A stretch of 64,000 bases of DNA from Gulbenkiania mobilis (GTDB lineage Bacteria > Pseudomonadota > Gammaproteobacteria > Burkholderiales > Chromobacteriaceae): contig SMDA01000002.1 of assembly GCA_004346645.1 (NCBI GenBank), forward strand, positions 310,001 through 374,000. The letters run 5' to 3'. The notes under the pieces were generated by a model, which did not search any database, was not told the DNA's origin, and saw only the letters and a list, made by a program, of their open reading frames with translations. The position numbers and the translations under genes are program-made. Each line of letters opens with the position of its first letter. The first letter of the stretch is position 1. Shown piece by piece: positions 38,435 to 48,648 of the stretch.

Positions 38435-38775
38435 CCCCAACGCTGGCCGGCGGACCCGCCTGCGCAGCCGTTCATACGGGCCGTGGCACTTGAGGTGGGC
38501 GGAGGGATCCTTGCCAGCCGGGTCCACCGCCTGCGGCTGCGGTGGTCTTTCGGCCAAGGTTTCTTCCCTGCCGGGCGCAAGGGCGACGATACCTCCTCAG
38601 CCGCTCCATGCCGATGCGCCTTGGCACTTGTGCTGTCCGGCCCCGTGCGGGGGTCGGACAGTTTTTTTCCATGGCCGCGATATTGTCTTACACTCCAGCC
38701 ATAACCAAAGGAAAGGCCCTGTGACCTTTCCTGCTGCAAGCCCCGGTACCGGTACTCATCCGTAGAGGTCACACC
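38435..38775. other. intergenic region between acoD and the FIST-MCP locus
   Basis: No gene. It holds one DUS-like element (38549-38557), a strong intrinsic terminator (38633-38668) and the ribosome site GTAGAGG just before 38776. Confidence 0.6.
38633..38668 (+). terminator. intrinsic terminator
   Basis: CTGTCCG-g-CCCC / GGGG-gt-CGGACAG (38633-38661) followed by seven T residues, ending the acoD transcript 200 bases after its stop codon. Confidence 0.8.
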
Positions 38776-40730
38776 ATGCCACTCTTCTCGAGGAAACCCT
38801 CGGGCGCGTCTGTGCCCGCCGACCGCGCCGCCGTCCCATCCGGCCAGCGTCCTCTGACCATCGTCTCCACCGACAGCCAGCACTACGACAGCGCCCTCTC
38901 GGGGGCGGCCAGCAGCCGGGTGAAACTGGTGCTGGGCTACATCAACCCTTCGGCCAACCTGGAGCAGGTGGGCCGCGCAGTAGCCCGCCACTTTCCTCAC
39001 GCGCAGATGGTCCTGACCACCACCGCCGGCGAGCTGTGCAGCCTCCACGCATCCGACAACCTGTACCTGCCCTCAGCGACGTGCACGTGGCTGCGGTGGG
39101 GCTGGCCTGCGAGGACATCAAGGCCGGCGCTCCCCGGCTCAGCCATGCCGAGCGGATCGCCCGGCTGGAAGAGCACCTCGCACGCATCACCCTGCCGTTT
39201 CCGATGCGCCACGACGAAGGTTTCGTGCTGACGCTGGTGGACGGCCTCTCCAACAGCGAAAGCTACCTGATGGAGGCGCTGTACGAATCGGGACGCCTGC
39301 CCTACCTGTTCGTGGGTGGCTCCGCCGGCGGACCCCTGGACTTCTCGACGACCCGTCTCTACGACAGCCACGAGGTAAGGGATGGCCACGCGGTGTTTGC
39401 CTTCATCAAGCTGGCCCCCGCCTACCGTTACGGCGTCTTCAAGAGCCAGAACTTCGAAGAAACCGGCACCCACTTCACCATTGGTGTAGCCAGCACCGAG
39501 CTGCGCCGCGTGCATGCCGTGCTGGACCCGGCCACCGGCGAGCTGCGCGACGTGCTGGATGCGCTCGCCGCTCACTTCCGCTGCCGGCGTGAGGAGCTGG
39601 GAGCCCGGCTGCAGAGCCACAGCTTCGGTATCAAGATCTAGGGCGAGGTGTACGTACGCTCGGTATTGGCCATCAACCAGGAAGAGGGCTACCTGCAGTT
39701 CGCCTGCGACCTGGCCTTCGGCGAGCAGCTGCACCTGCTGCGCAGCGTTGACCTGGCAGAGCGCACCCGGCGCGACTTCAGCGCCTACCTGCAGGGCAAA
39801 GAGGCGCCGGTGGGCGGCATCCTCAACGACTGCATCCTGCGCCGCCTCAACAATGCCGGTGCGCTGGCACGCGCCAACGTGTACGGCGATGTCCCCACTG
39901 CCGGTTTCTCCACCTTCGGCGAACTTCTGGGCGTCAATATCAACCAGACCCTGACGGCGGTGTTTTTTCACCCTGCGGCCGAAGGCTTCCGCGACGACTT
40001 CGTGGACCGTTTCCCCGTGCATTACGCCAACTTCAAGAACTACTTCTTCCGCCGCGAACTCGAGCGGGCACGCATGACAGGACGGATGAAAAGCCGCGTG
40101 ATCGAGGAGCTGGGCGGCTACAAGCAGTTTGCCGCGCAGCTGATGGACAGCCTGCCGCTGTTCCGCGACACCACCGGCACCCTGGTGGAAAGCCTGGGCC
40201 GGATCGGGGAAGAGATCAGCCGCTTCGAACGGGAGGTGAAGACGGGCGCCGCCACCGCAGGACAGGTGACCGAACGCATCGGTGCGCTGGAAAAGGACGC
40301 CCAGCAGATCGGGGAAGTGATGCAGATGATCAAGAAGATCGCCGAGCAGACCAACCTGCTGGCGCTGAACGCGGCCATCGAGGCGGCGCGGGCTGGCGAG
40401 GCCGGACGCGGATTTGCGGTGGTGGCCGACGAGGTGCGCAAGCTGGCCAACACGACCCAGTCCAACCTGGACGCCACCGGTGGGGCCGTGGACAACGTGA
40501 TGAGCGGGGTGCGTACGGTGGGCGGCGACGTTCGCGGCATGGGCACGCAGGTATCCGGATTTGCCAGCGGGATGAACCGTGTGGTGGAAACGCTGCAGGC
40601 CCTGGCAGCCTCGTCGCAGGACAGCAAAGGCCGGATCGACGCCATGCTGGAGCAGACCGGGACGCTGTACGAGCGCATGCGCGCGGTGGACAAGGAGCTG
40701 GAAGCGATCCTGCAGCTGGAGCAGCAGTAA
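38776..40730 (+). pseudogene. FIST-domain chemoreceptor, broken by a frameshift and an amber codon
   Basis: Three reading frames together spell one protein of about 650 residues: FIST_N (GYINPSANLEQVGRAVARHFPHAQMVLTTTAGELCS), FIST_C (from about 39300, LPYLFVGGSAGGPLDF, then GVFKSQNF and [13 protein letters not shown]) and an MCP signalling domain ([20 protein letters not shown]). The frame slips at about 39070-39074 (a CCC run; one base seems missing in CTGCCCTCAGC) and the second frame stops at TAG 39639-39641, after which the same frame continues without loss of homology. There is no membrane segment, so the intact form would be a cytosolic receptor. FIST domains are thought to sense small molecules such as amino acids. 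Two independent lesions argue for a real pseudogene; a sequencing error could explain the first but less easily the second. Confidence 0.8.
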
Positions 40731-40732
40731 CG

Positions 40733-40760
40733 CGGCGGGCCGTCCGGGAACGGCCCGCCG
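40733..40760. terminator. bidirectional hairpin between convergent genes
   Basis: CGGCGGGCCGT / ACGGCCCGCCG with a 6-base loop, without a T run, in the gap between the receptor pseudogene and phoD. Confidence 0.5.
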
Positions 40761-40775
40761 GACGGCACCGGTGCC

Positions 40776-42329
40776 TCAGGTCGCCGGCAGGGTCTGGCTG
40801 TACAGCGTGCGGTTGTCCACGTCCTTGAGCGCCACTGTCATCGCGCGCGTGCGCGGGTCGATGTCCACCTGGCCGAAGAACTGGTAACCCGCCAGCGGCG
40901 AGGCGTTCTGTGTATCCGGCGCCTTCTGGTACTTCACTTCGGGGCCGAAGGTGGCATCCAGCTTATTGGGGCCGAAGGACCCGGCGTTGAGCGGCCCGGA
41001 CACGAACTCCCAGAAAGGATCGAAGTCGGTGAAGCGGGCCCGCGACGGGTGATAGTGGTGGGCGGCGGTGTAATGCACGTCGGCGGTCAGCCACACCACG
41101 TTGCGCACGCCAGCGCGCTTGATGCCGCGCAGCAGCTCGGCGATCTCCAGCTCCCGCCCCAGCGGCTTGCCCGGGTCGGCATTGGCGATCGCTTCCCAGC
41201 GGTCACGACCGGCGGCGTCCTTGCCGTCCGGCACCTGCAGGCCGATGGGCATGTCAGCGGCGATAACCTTCCAGGTGGCGCGCGAGCGGCGCAGCCCGTC
41301 CAAGAGCCAGGCCAGCTGCTGGCGCCCCAGGAAGGCCGTGGCGTCTCCGGCCTCGGCCTCGAGATTGGCCCCGTTGGGGCCGCGGTAGCTGCGCATGTCC
41401 ACCACGAACACATCCAGCAGCGGCCCGTACGGAATGTGCCGGTACACCCGCTCGCTGTCGGCCTCGCCAAAGCTGCGCAGGGGGGCATAGTCGAGGAAGG
41501 CTCGGGTGGCGCGTGCCTGCAGCAGCGGAACGCGCTTTTCGGTGTAGCGTGCGTCGGCCGAAAGATCCTTGCTGCCGGACCAGTTATTGGTGACTTCGTG
41601 GTCGTCCCACTGCCAGATCTGCGGCACTTCCGCGGCAAAACGGCGCACGTTGGCATCCATCAGGTTGTACCGGTAGCGGCCGCGGTATTCGTCCAGCGTT
41701 TCGGCCACCTTCGCCACCTCCGGGGTGATGAGGTTCTTCCAGATCCGTCCCCCTTCCACCGTCTTCTGCGCTTCCATCGGGCCATCGGCATAGATGGTGT
41801 CGCCGCTGTGCAGGAAAAAGTCGGGCGACTGCTGGCGCATGGTCTCGTAGATGCGCATGCCGCCCCACTCGGGGTTGATGCCGTAGCCCTGCCCGGCGGT
41901 ATCGCCCGACCAGACGAAGCGCACCGGGCGCAGGCTGTCGGCGGCAGTCTGGAACTGACCGGTCAGCGCCTCGGACAGGGTGCGGCCGGTGGAGGCATCC
42001 TCGTAGGCCACGCGCACGAAGATGCGCTGGCCGGCCGGCAGGCCGGTCAGGTCAACCCGGGTGATGAAGTCGTTGGCCTCGTGCGCCCACGGGCCGCGCA
42101 GGCGGCGAGGGCGGGCGAAGCGGTCGGTGGTGTCCCATTCGAGCACCATGCGGCTGGTACGGTCGGCGCGTGCCCAGACGAGGGCGCGATCGCGCAGCAC
42201 ATCACCGAACTGCAGGCCGGAAGGCAACTGGGGACGAACGTTGGCCGAAGCGATCACCGCCGGGGCCGCCGGCAGCAGCAGGCCGCCACCGAGCGCGAGC
42301 GACTGCTTGAGAAAAACACGACGTTGCAT
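40776..42329 (-). CDS. phoD: PhoD-like alkaline phosphatase/phosphodiesterase
   Basis: 517 residues. The N-terminus MQRRVFLKQSLALGGGLLL has a twin-arginine motif (RRVFLK), so export of the folded enzyme by Tat is likely. The family motifs for metal binding are visible: VWSGDTAGQGYG, FFLHSGDTIYADG, WQWDDHEVTNNW, and VVWLTADVHYTAAHHY. PhoD hydrolyses phosphate mono- and diesters in the periplasm using iron and calcium. The gene is downstream of kdpE on the same strand, 110 bases away. I see no convincing Pho box in that spacer. Confidence 0.93.
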   Translation of the reverse strand: MQRRVFLKQSLALGGGLLLPAAPAVIASANVRPQLPSGLQFGDVLRDRALVWARADRTSRMVLEWDTTDRFARPRRLRGPWAHEANDFITRVDLTGLPAGQRIFVRVAYEDASTGRTLSEALTGQFQTAADSLRPVRFVWSGDTAGQGYGINPEWGGMRIYETMRQQSPDFFLHSGDTIYADGPMEAQKTVEGGRIWKNLITPEVAKVAETLDEYRGRYRYNLMDANVRRFAAEVPQIWQWDDHEVTNNWSGSKDLSADARYTEKRVPLLQARATRAFLDYAPLRSFGEADSERVYRHIPYGPLLDVFVVDMRSYRGPNGANLEAEAGDATAFLGRQQLAWLLDGLRRSRATWKVIAADMPIGLQVPDGKDAAGRDRWEAIANADPGKPLGRELEIAELLRGIKRAGVRNVVWLTADVHYTAAHHYHPSRARFTDFDPFWEFVSGPLNAGSFGPNKLDATFGPEVKYQKAPDTQNASPLAGYQFFGQVDIDPRTRAMTVALKDVDNRTLYSQTLPAT

Positions 42330-42439
42330 GACAAGCCTCTTGATGGGTGGGTGTAAAAGGCAAGGGCGTCATGCTAGAAGCGTGGGTTGACAGGGACATC
42401 ACAACCAGATGGCCGTACGGTTGCGGTTTCATGAAGCCG

Positions 42440-43135
42440 CTAGGCGGCCGGGTCCGGCAAGAGCCGGTAGCCCACGCCGGTTTCGGTGAGCAGGTGGCGC
42501 GGACAAGCCGGGTCGCGCTCCAGCTTGTGACGCAGCTGCGCCATGTAAATGCGGAGATAGTGGTTGTGTTCCACCGCCGACGGGCCCCATACGCTGCGCA
42601 GCAGCTGACGATGGGTGAGTACCTTGCCCGCATGTCGCGCAAGCTCGGCCAGAAGGTCGTACTCCAGCGGGGTCAGGTGTACCGGTTGGCCGGCCCGGCT
42701 GACCGAGCGCGCCGCCAGATCAATGGCCAGCTCACCGGCGCGCACCACCGGACTGACGGCTTCGTCTCCAGGCTGGCGGTGCCGCAGCGCGACCCGGATA
42801 CGCGCCATCAGCTCGGCCACGCCGAAAGGCTTGGTCAGGTAATCGTCGGCACCGGCGTCCAGCGCCGTCACCTTGTCGGGCTCCTGATGCCGGGCCGACA
42901 GCACGATCACCGGTACCGACGACCATTCGCGCAGCCGCTGGATGACGGTCAGCCCGTCAGCGTCGGGCAGGCCCAGGTCCAGCAGGACCAGCGCCGGTGT
43001 GTGCCGTGCCGCTTCGGCCAACCCTTCGGTGGCCGTGGTGGCCTCGAGCAGGGAGAAGCCTTCGGCGCTCAGCGTCACGCGCAGGAAGCGCCGGATCTGC
43101 AGTTCGTCTTCGATCAGGAGGATCACAGGTTTCAT
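42440..43135 (-). CDS. kdpE: KdpE response regulator
   Basis: 231 residues. OmpR-family regulator with receiver acidic pair (IEDE at 8-11), phospho-Asp in VLLDLGLPDADG and Thr/Lys positions (LSAR, TKPFG), and a winged helix ending YLRIYMAQLRHKLERDP...TETGVGYRL, the KdpE-specific C-terminus. It activates the kdp operon under potassium limitation or osmotic stress. The start overlaps the kdpD stop codon (TGATG). The likely target sites are the GCGTAA repeats at 50571-50630. Confidence 0.95.
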   Translation of the reverse strand: MKPVILLIEDELQIRRFLRVTLSAEGFSLLEATTATEGLAEAARHTPALVLLDLGLPDADGLTVIQRLREWSSVPVIVLSARHQEPDKVTALDAGADDYLTKPFGVAELMARIRVALRHRQPGDEAVSPVVRAGELAIDLAARSVSRAGQPVHLTPLEYDLLAELARHAGKVLTHRQLLRSVWGPSAVEHNHYLRIYMAQLRHKLERDPACPRHLLTETGVGYRLLPDPAA

Positions 43136-45861
43136 CAGGGCTCACCGAGAGGAAGGTTGGCCGAAGCGTCCAGCTCGGGCCGCGGACCGGGGTGGGGCAG
43201 GGTCAGTATGAATCGGGCCCCGCCCTCGGGCCGGTTTTCGGCGCGGATGTGCCCGCCATGGGCCTCGGCAATGGCGCGACAGATGGCCAGCCCCAGCCCC
43301 ACACCGCCCTCGTTGCCTTCGGGCCGGGCCCGCTGGAATTTGTCGAACAGTCGCTCGGGGGTAGCGCTGCCCAACCCGGGGCCGTCGTCCTCCAGCACAA
43401 GATCGGTGTAGGCAGGGTAGAGGCGGGCCGAAAGGGTGAGGGTGCTACCGGCCGGGGTATATTTGAGCGCATTGTCCAGCAGATTGACCAGTACCCGCTC
43501 CAAGAGCCGGCTGTCGGCATACACCATCGGCAGGCCGGGCGGCAGTTCCACGTGGAACACATGCGCAGCGAGCCGAGAGGCAAGCGCGTGCCGCGCCGCA
43601 CCGAATACCTCCTCCAGCGGCAGCCACTCCGGGGACAGCCGCACCGCACCGGCTTCCAGCCGCGCCATGTCCAGCACGCTGGTGATCAGCCGGGCCATGC
43701 GTTCGGCCTCGGTCTCGATGCCCGCCGCCAAGGCCGCGCGTGCATCGGGCGCAAGCTCGCGCGTGGCCAGCGTGGAAGCGGCCCCGATGATGCCGGCCAG
43801 GGGGGTGCGCAGATCGTGCGAGATCGACGTCAGCAGCGAGTTGCGCAGGCGTTCGCTCTCGCTGGCCAGCCGGGCCTGCTCCCCGGCCTCGGCAAGACGC
43901 ACCCGCTCCAGCGCCAGGGCCAACTGCGTGGCGCAGGTGTCCAGCAGCCGGTGCTCCTCGGGCAGGGCCAGCGCTTCGCCGCTGTTGAGGCTTAGGGCCA
44001 GCACCCCCAGCCGCGCAGAAGGCGTGGCCAGCGGGACGAACAGTGCTCCACTGGACGGCAGGGTGGCGGTCCCCGTGCCAGCGCGCTCGCCGCGGTCGAA
44101 TACCCATTGGGCCACGCCCAGGTCGGCGCCGTGCAGCGAGCCATGGCCGCTCGCTCCGGCGGGATAGACCAAGCGCCCGCTGGCATCCGGGAGTAGCACC
44201 ACCGCCTGCGCCTGGAAGCTCTCGGCCAGTTCACGCACCGCCAGGCGGATCACGGCGTCCTCGCTGGGGGCCTGCGCCAAGGAGCGGACCAGACTATAGA
44301 GCAGCCCGGTCCGACGCTCGCGAAAGCCCGCCTCGCGCGCCTGGCGGCGCATGTTGCCGGTCAGGTGGCTGATGGTCAGCGCTACCGCAAGCATCACCGC
44401 AAAGGTGAACAGGTACTGCGTGTCGGAGACGGCGAAGGTGAGATGCGGCGGCACGAAGAAGAAGTCGAACGCCGCCACCGACAGCACCGAGGCCAGCGAG
44501 GCTGCGCCCGGCCCATAGCGGTAGGCCACACCCACCACCGCCAGGAGGTAGAGCATGATCAGGTTGATCGGCTCGGCCACGCCGCGCAACGGCCAGGCCA
44601 GCAGCGTCACCCCGGCCGGGATGGCGGCCGCCCAGCCCAGGCTGATGTGTCGCCGGCGGGTTTCGGCTTCCCGGCTTAGTCCCAGATAGTCGCGACTGGC
44701 CGCCAGGAGGGCCGTCAGTCCTGCCGGACCCCGCTCGCGCCGCGCCAGCAGGATGAGGTCGATGTCGTCCGCGCGTTCGGCCAACCTTTCGGCCAGCGTG
44801 CGCCCCGGCATCCAGCGTCGTGGTGCCTGCGCCAGCACCACCCGCCCGATGTTGTGGCTGCGCGCAAAGCCGGCCAGCTCGTCGGCGGGGTCGATCCCTG
44901 CCAGCGTGTGCACCACCGCGCCCAGGCTTTCCGCCAGCCGCAGGGCAGCGGCCAGCGCCTCGCGCCGGTGCGCGGTCCGGCGTGTCGACGGCGTCTCCAC
45001 CGATACCACATGCCACGCGGCTTTCAGACGCTCGGCCAGCCGCTTGCCCGCCCGTACCAGGCGCTCGGCCTCGGCCACATCCAGCAAGGCCACCAGCACG
45101 CCCTCGTTCACCGCCCAGACATCACGAATGGCCGCGTGATCGCGGTAGTCGCGCATCTGCGCGTCCACCCGGTCGGCCGTGCGCCGCAAGGCCAGTTCGC
45201 GCAGGGCAATCAGGTTGCCTTTGCGGAAGAAATGCTGGCTGGCCCGGGCCGCCTGCTCTGGCAGGTAGACCTTGCCTGCAGACAGCCGCGCCAGCAGCTC
45301 GTCGACCGGCAGGTCGATCAGCTCTACGTCGTCGGCCTCGTCGAATACCCAGTCGGGCAGGGTCTCGGCCACCCGGATGCCGGTAATACCGCCGACCACA
45401 TCGTTCAGGCTTTCCAGATGCTGCACGTTGAGCGTGGTGTAGACGTCGATGCCGGCGGCCAAGAGTTCATCCACATCCTGCCAGCGCTTCAGGTGCCGGC
45501 TGCCCGGTGCGTTGGCGTGTGCCAGTTCGTCGACCAGGATCAGCGCCGGATGACGCGCCAGTGCTGCGTCCAGGTCGAACTCCTGCAAGACGGTGCCCCG
45601 GTAGGGAATGCGTTTGACCGGCAGGCGGGGCAGTGTCGCGGCCAGAAGGGCCGTTTCGCTGCGGCCATGCGTTTCCACCACGCCCACCAGCACGTCCACC
45701 CCCGCCTGCAGACGGGCGCGGCCGGCCTCGAGCATCGCGCAGGTCTTGCCCACCCCGGCGGCTGCGCCAAAGAAGATCTTCAGCCGGCCCCGGCACGCAC
45801 GTGCCGCCTCCGCCTGCACGCGGGCAAGGAGGGCATCGGGATCGGGGCGAAGGTCGGTCAT
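43135..45861 (-). CDS. kdpD: KdpD sensor histidine kinase
   Basis: 908 residues from ATG 45861. Domains in order: KdpD N-terminal domain with Walker A FFGAAAGVGKTCAML, a USP-like domain, four closely spaced membrane helices (about 400-500), a GAF-like region, HisKA with SISHDLRTPLAGIIGAAS, and HATPase with LLDNALKYTP and GVGLGLAICRAIAEAHGG. It senses potassium and ionic strength and phosphorylates KdpE. The start at 45861 leaves 13 bases after kdpC, whereas the frame from 45894 would overlap kdpC by 20. DUS-like elements lie at 43157 and 44776. Confidence 0.95.
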   Translation of the reverse strand: MTDLRPDPDALLARVQAEAARACRGRLKIFFGAAAGVGKTCAMLEAGRARLQAGVDVLVGVVETHGRSETALLAATLPRLPVKRIPYRGTVLQEFDLDAALARHPALILVDELAHANAPGSRHLKRWQDVDELLAAGIDVYTTLNVQHLESLNDVVGGITGIRVAETLPDWVFDEADDVELIDLPVDELLARLSAGKVYLPEQAARASQHFFRKGNLIALRELALRRTADRVDAQMRDYRDHAAIRDVWAVNEGVLVALLDVAEAERLVRAGKRLAERLKAAWHVVSVETPSTRRTAHRREALAAALRLAESLGAVVHTLAGIDPADELAGFARSHNIGRVVLAQAPRRWMPGRTLAERLAERADDIDLILLARRERGPAGLTALLAASRDYLGLSREAETRRRHISLGWAAAIPAGVTLLAWPLRGVAEPINLIMLYLLAVVGVAYRYGPGAASLASVLSVAAFDFFFVPPHLTFAVSDTQYLFTFAVMLAVALTISHLTGNMRRQAREAGFRERRTGLLYSLVRSLAQAPSEDAVIRLAVRELAESFQAQAVVLLPDASGRLVYPAGASGHGSLHGADLGVAQWVFDRGERAGTGTATLPSSGALFVPLATPSARLGVLALSLNSGEALALPEEHRLLDTCATQLALALERVRLAEAGEQARLASESERLRNSLLTSISHDLRTPLAGIIGAASTLATRELAPDARAALAAGIETEAERMARLITSVLDMARLEAGAVRLSPEWLPLEEVFGAARHALASRLAAHVFHVELPPGLPMVYADSRLLERVLVNLLDNALKYTPAGSTLTLSARLYPAYTDLVLEDDGPGLGSATPERLFDKFQRARPEGNEGGVGLGLAICRAIAEAHGGHIRAENRPEGGARFILTLPHPGPRPELDASANLPLGEP

Positions 45862-45874
45862 GGCATGCGGGGCA

Positions 45875-46474
45875 TCAGGAGCCGGCGGCGGCATCCAGCG
45901 CCAGGTTGAGCGCCAGTACGTTCACCACCGGGTCGCCCAGTATGCCCAACAATGGTCGTTCGGTGTGCATCTCGATCAGCGCCAGCACTCGCTGTGGCGC
46001 CAGGCCGCGTACACGCGCGACACGCAGGGCCTGCCAGCGCGCGGCAGCCGGCGAGAGGTGCGGGTCGAGCCCGCTGGCCGAGGCGGTAACCAGGTCGGCC
46101 GGTACGGGCGCGGTGTTGCCCGGGTCGGCGGCACGCAAGGCGCGAATGCGGGCAGCCACCGCTGCCTGCAGGTCGGGATGAGCCGGGCCCAAGTTGCTGC
46201 CTCCGGAACCAAGACCATTGTAGGGCTGGCCGGCAGTGGCCGACGGGCGGCCCCAGAAATGCCCGGGGTCGGTGAAGGACTGGCCGATGAGGCGGGAGCC
46301 GACAGCACGGCCGTTGACCGTTACCAGGCTGCCATTGGCGGCCTGCGGAAAGACCAGCTGTGCCAGGCCGGTCACCAGCAGCGGGTAGGCAAGACCGGTT
46401 ACCAGCATCAGAACGGCAAAGAGCCGCAAGGCCTGGGCCGCGCTTTGGCGGCAGGTGCTCAGGAGAGGGGTCAT
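45875..46474 (-). CDS. kdpC: potassium-transporting ATPase subunit C
   Basis: 199 residues, with one N-terminal membrane helix (LFAVLMLVTGLAYPLLVTGLAQL) and the KdpC periplasmic motifs GSRLIGQSF, FWGRPSAT, NGLGSGGSNLGP and DPHLSPAAARWQALRVA. It stabilises ATP binding in the KdpFABC complex. It lies between kdpB and kdpD in the usual order. Confidence 0.96.
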   Translation of the reverse strand: MTPLLSTCRQSAAQALRLFAVLMLVTGLAYPLLVTGLAQLVFPQAANGSLVTVNGRAVGSRLIGQSFTDPGHFWGRPSATAGQPYNGLGSGGSNLGPAHPDLQAAVAARIRALRAADPGNTAPVPADLVTASASGLDPHLSPAAARWQALRVARVRGLAPQRVLALIEMHTERPLLGILGDPVVNVLALNLALDAAAGS

Positions 46475-46520
46475 CAGGTTGCTCCAGGTTGGTGCCCATG
46501 CAGCGCATGGGCACGGGGGT

Positions 46521-48635
46521 TCAGGCCACGCCCAGCGCCACCAGCGCCAGGTCGATCAGCTTGATGCCGGCAAACGGTGTCAGCAGGCCGCCCAGCCCGT
46601 ACACCAGCAGGTTGCGCCGTAGCAGCTTCTCGGCAGTGTCCGGCCGATAGCGCACGCCACGCAGGGCCAAGGGAATCAGCGCCACGATGATCAGCGCATT
46701 GAAGATCACTGCCGACAGAATGGCGCTCTGCGGCGACGCCAGATGCATCAGGTTGAGCGCGCCCAGTTGCGGGTAGGTCGCCACGAAGGCGGCCGGCAGG
46801 ATGGCAAAGTACTTGGCCACGTCGTTGGCGATCGAAAAGGTGGTGAGCGCTCCGCGCGTCATCAGCATTTCCTTGCCGATCGCCACGATCTCGATCAGCT
46901 TGGTGGGGTTGGAGTCCAGGTCCACCATGTTGCCGGCCTCTTTGGCCGCCTGGGTGCCCGAATTCATCGCCACCGCCACGTCGGCCTGCGCCAGGGCGGG
47001 GGCATCGTTGGTACCGTCGCCGGTCATGGCCACCAGCCGGCCTGCCGCCTGCTCGCGTCGGATCAGCGTCAGCTTGGCCTCGGGGGTGGCTTCGGCCAGG
47101 AAGTCGTCCACGCCCGCCTCGGCCGCGATGGCCGCGGCCGTCAGCCGGTTGTCGCCGGTGACCATCACCGTGCGGATGCCCATGCGTCGCAGTTCGGCAA
47201 AGCGCTCGCGGATGCCGCCCTTGACGATGTCCTTGAGTTCCACCACACCCAGCACCCGGGTGTTTTCCACCACCACCAGCGGGGTGGCGCCGCTGCGAGC
47301 CACCGCGTCCACCGCCGCGCTGACCGCCTCGGGGAAGGCACCGCCCTGCGCCTCGACGAAACGTCGCACCGCATCGGCCGCTCCCTTGCGGATGCGTTGT
47401 CCGCCCGTGTCCACCCCGCTCATCCGCGTCTGGGCCGAGAAGGGCACGAACTCGCCCTTGAGCTCGCCCACGGTGCGCTCGCGCAGGTTGAAGCGCTGCT
47501 TGGCCAGCACCACGATGCTGCGGCCTTCAGGCGTCTCGTCGGCAAGCGACGCCAGCTGCGCTGCGCTGGCCAGCGCGCCTTCCTCCACACCCGGCGCCGG
47601 CACGAAGCGCGTGGCCTGGCGGTTGCCGAGCGTGATGGTGCCCGTCTTGTCCAGCAGCAGCACATCCACGTCGCCGGCCGCCTCGATGGCGCGTCCGGAG
47701 GTGGCGATGACGTTGGCGCGCAACAGCCGGCCCATGCCGGCCACGCCGATGGCCGAAAGCAGCCCGCCGATGGTGGTCGGAATCAGGCATACCAGCAGCG
47801 CGACCAGAACCGTCAGCGATACCGGGCTGCCACCCGACGCAGTCGCGGCATACACCGAGAACGGATACAGCGTCACACACGCCAACAGGAATACGATGGT
47901 CAGGGCGACCAGAAATACCGTCAGCGCGATCTCGTTGGGGGTCTTCTTGCGGCTGGCGCCCTCGACCATGGCGATCATGCGGTCCAGGAAGGCTTCGCCC
48001 GGCTGGGTGGTGATGCGCACCACCAGCCAGTCCGACAACACGCGGGTGCCGCCGGTCACCGAGGAAAAGTCACCGCCCGACTCGCGGATCACCGGGGCGG
48101 ACTCGCCGGTGATCGCCGACTCATCCACCGAGGCGATGCCGTCGATCACTTCGCCGTCGCCCGGCAGGGTGTCACCGGCCTCCACCAGGACCACATCGCC
48201 TTTCCTCAGGTCGGTGGAGGCCACCAGTTCCACGCCCGCATCGCGGCGCGGCGCCCGCAATTTCTTGGCGGCCACGTTCTTCTTGGCCGCCCGCAGCGAG
48301 GCGGCCTGGGCGCGGCTGCGGCCTTCGGCCAACGCTTCGGCAAAGTTGGCGAACAGCACCGTGAGCCACAGCGTCACCGCGACCAGGGCCACGAAGGCCG
48401 GCGGGGCATCGGCGTGCCCGGCCAGCGCCAGGCCCAGCAGTACGGTGGTGAACATGCTGCCCAGGTACACCACGAACATGACCGGGTTCTTCCACTGCGC
48501 CTGCGGCGCCAGGCGCAGCAGGCTGCCGGCCACGGCCGGGCGCAGCAGCCGCGCATCCAGCAGGCTGGCCCTGGCCATGCTGCGGCCGGTGGACGCGGAA
48601 GAAAGAGGGGATTGAGGGGTTTGCTTGATATCCAT
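46521..48635 (-). CDS. kdpB: potassium-transporting P-type ATPase subunit B
   Basis: 704 residues, slightly longer than E. coli KdpB (682), mostly from an extra 20 residues at the N-terminus. P-type motifs are present: [10 protein letters not shown] (phosphorylated Asp), [21 protein letters not shown] and the [10 protein letters not shown] actuator. It hydrolyses ATP to drive potassium uptake through KdpA in the inner membrane. Thirteen bases separate it from kdpA. Confidence 0.97.
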   Translation of the reverse strand: MDIKQTPQSPLSSASTGRSMARASLLDARLLRPAVAGSLLRLAPQAQWKNPVMFVVYLGSMFTTVLLGLALAGHADAPPAFVALVAVTLWLTVLFANFAEALAEGRSRAQAASLRAAKKNVAAKKLRAPRRDAGVELVASTDLRKGDVVLVEAGDTLPGDGEVIDGIASVDESAITGESAPVIRESGGDFSSVTGGTRVLSDWLVVRITTQPGEAFLDRMIAMVEGASRKKTPNEIALTVFLVALTIVFLLACVTLYPFSVYAATASGGSPVSLTVLVALLVCLIPTTIGGLLSAIGVAGMGRLLRANVIATSGRAIEAAGDVDVLLLDKTGTITLGNRQATRFVPAPGVEEGALASAAQLASLADETPEGRSIVVLAKQRFNLRERTVGELKGEFVPFSAQTRMSGVDTGGQRIRKGAADAVRRFVEAQGGAFPEAVSAAVDAVARSGATPLVVVENTRVLGVVELKDIVKGGIRERFAELRRMGIRTVMVTGDNRLTAAAIAAEAGVDDFLAEATPEAKLTLIRREQAAGRLVAMTGDGTNDAPALAQADVAVAMNSGTQAAKEAGNMVDLDSNPTKLIEIVAIGKEMLMTRGALTTFSIANDVAKYFAILPAAFVATYPQLGALNLMHLASPQSAILSAVIFNALIIVALIPLALRGVRYRPDTAEKLLRRNLLVYGLGGLLTPFAGIKLIDLALVALGVA

Positions 48636-48648
48636 GATCCGCGCCTGA

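Noticed and set aside
42330-42439. Pho box upstream of phoD
   Set aside because: Only a partial CTGTCAA half-site is present and the second half does not fit at the required spacing.
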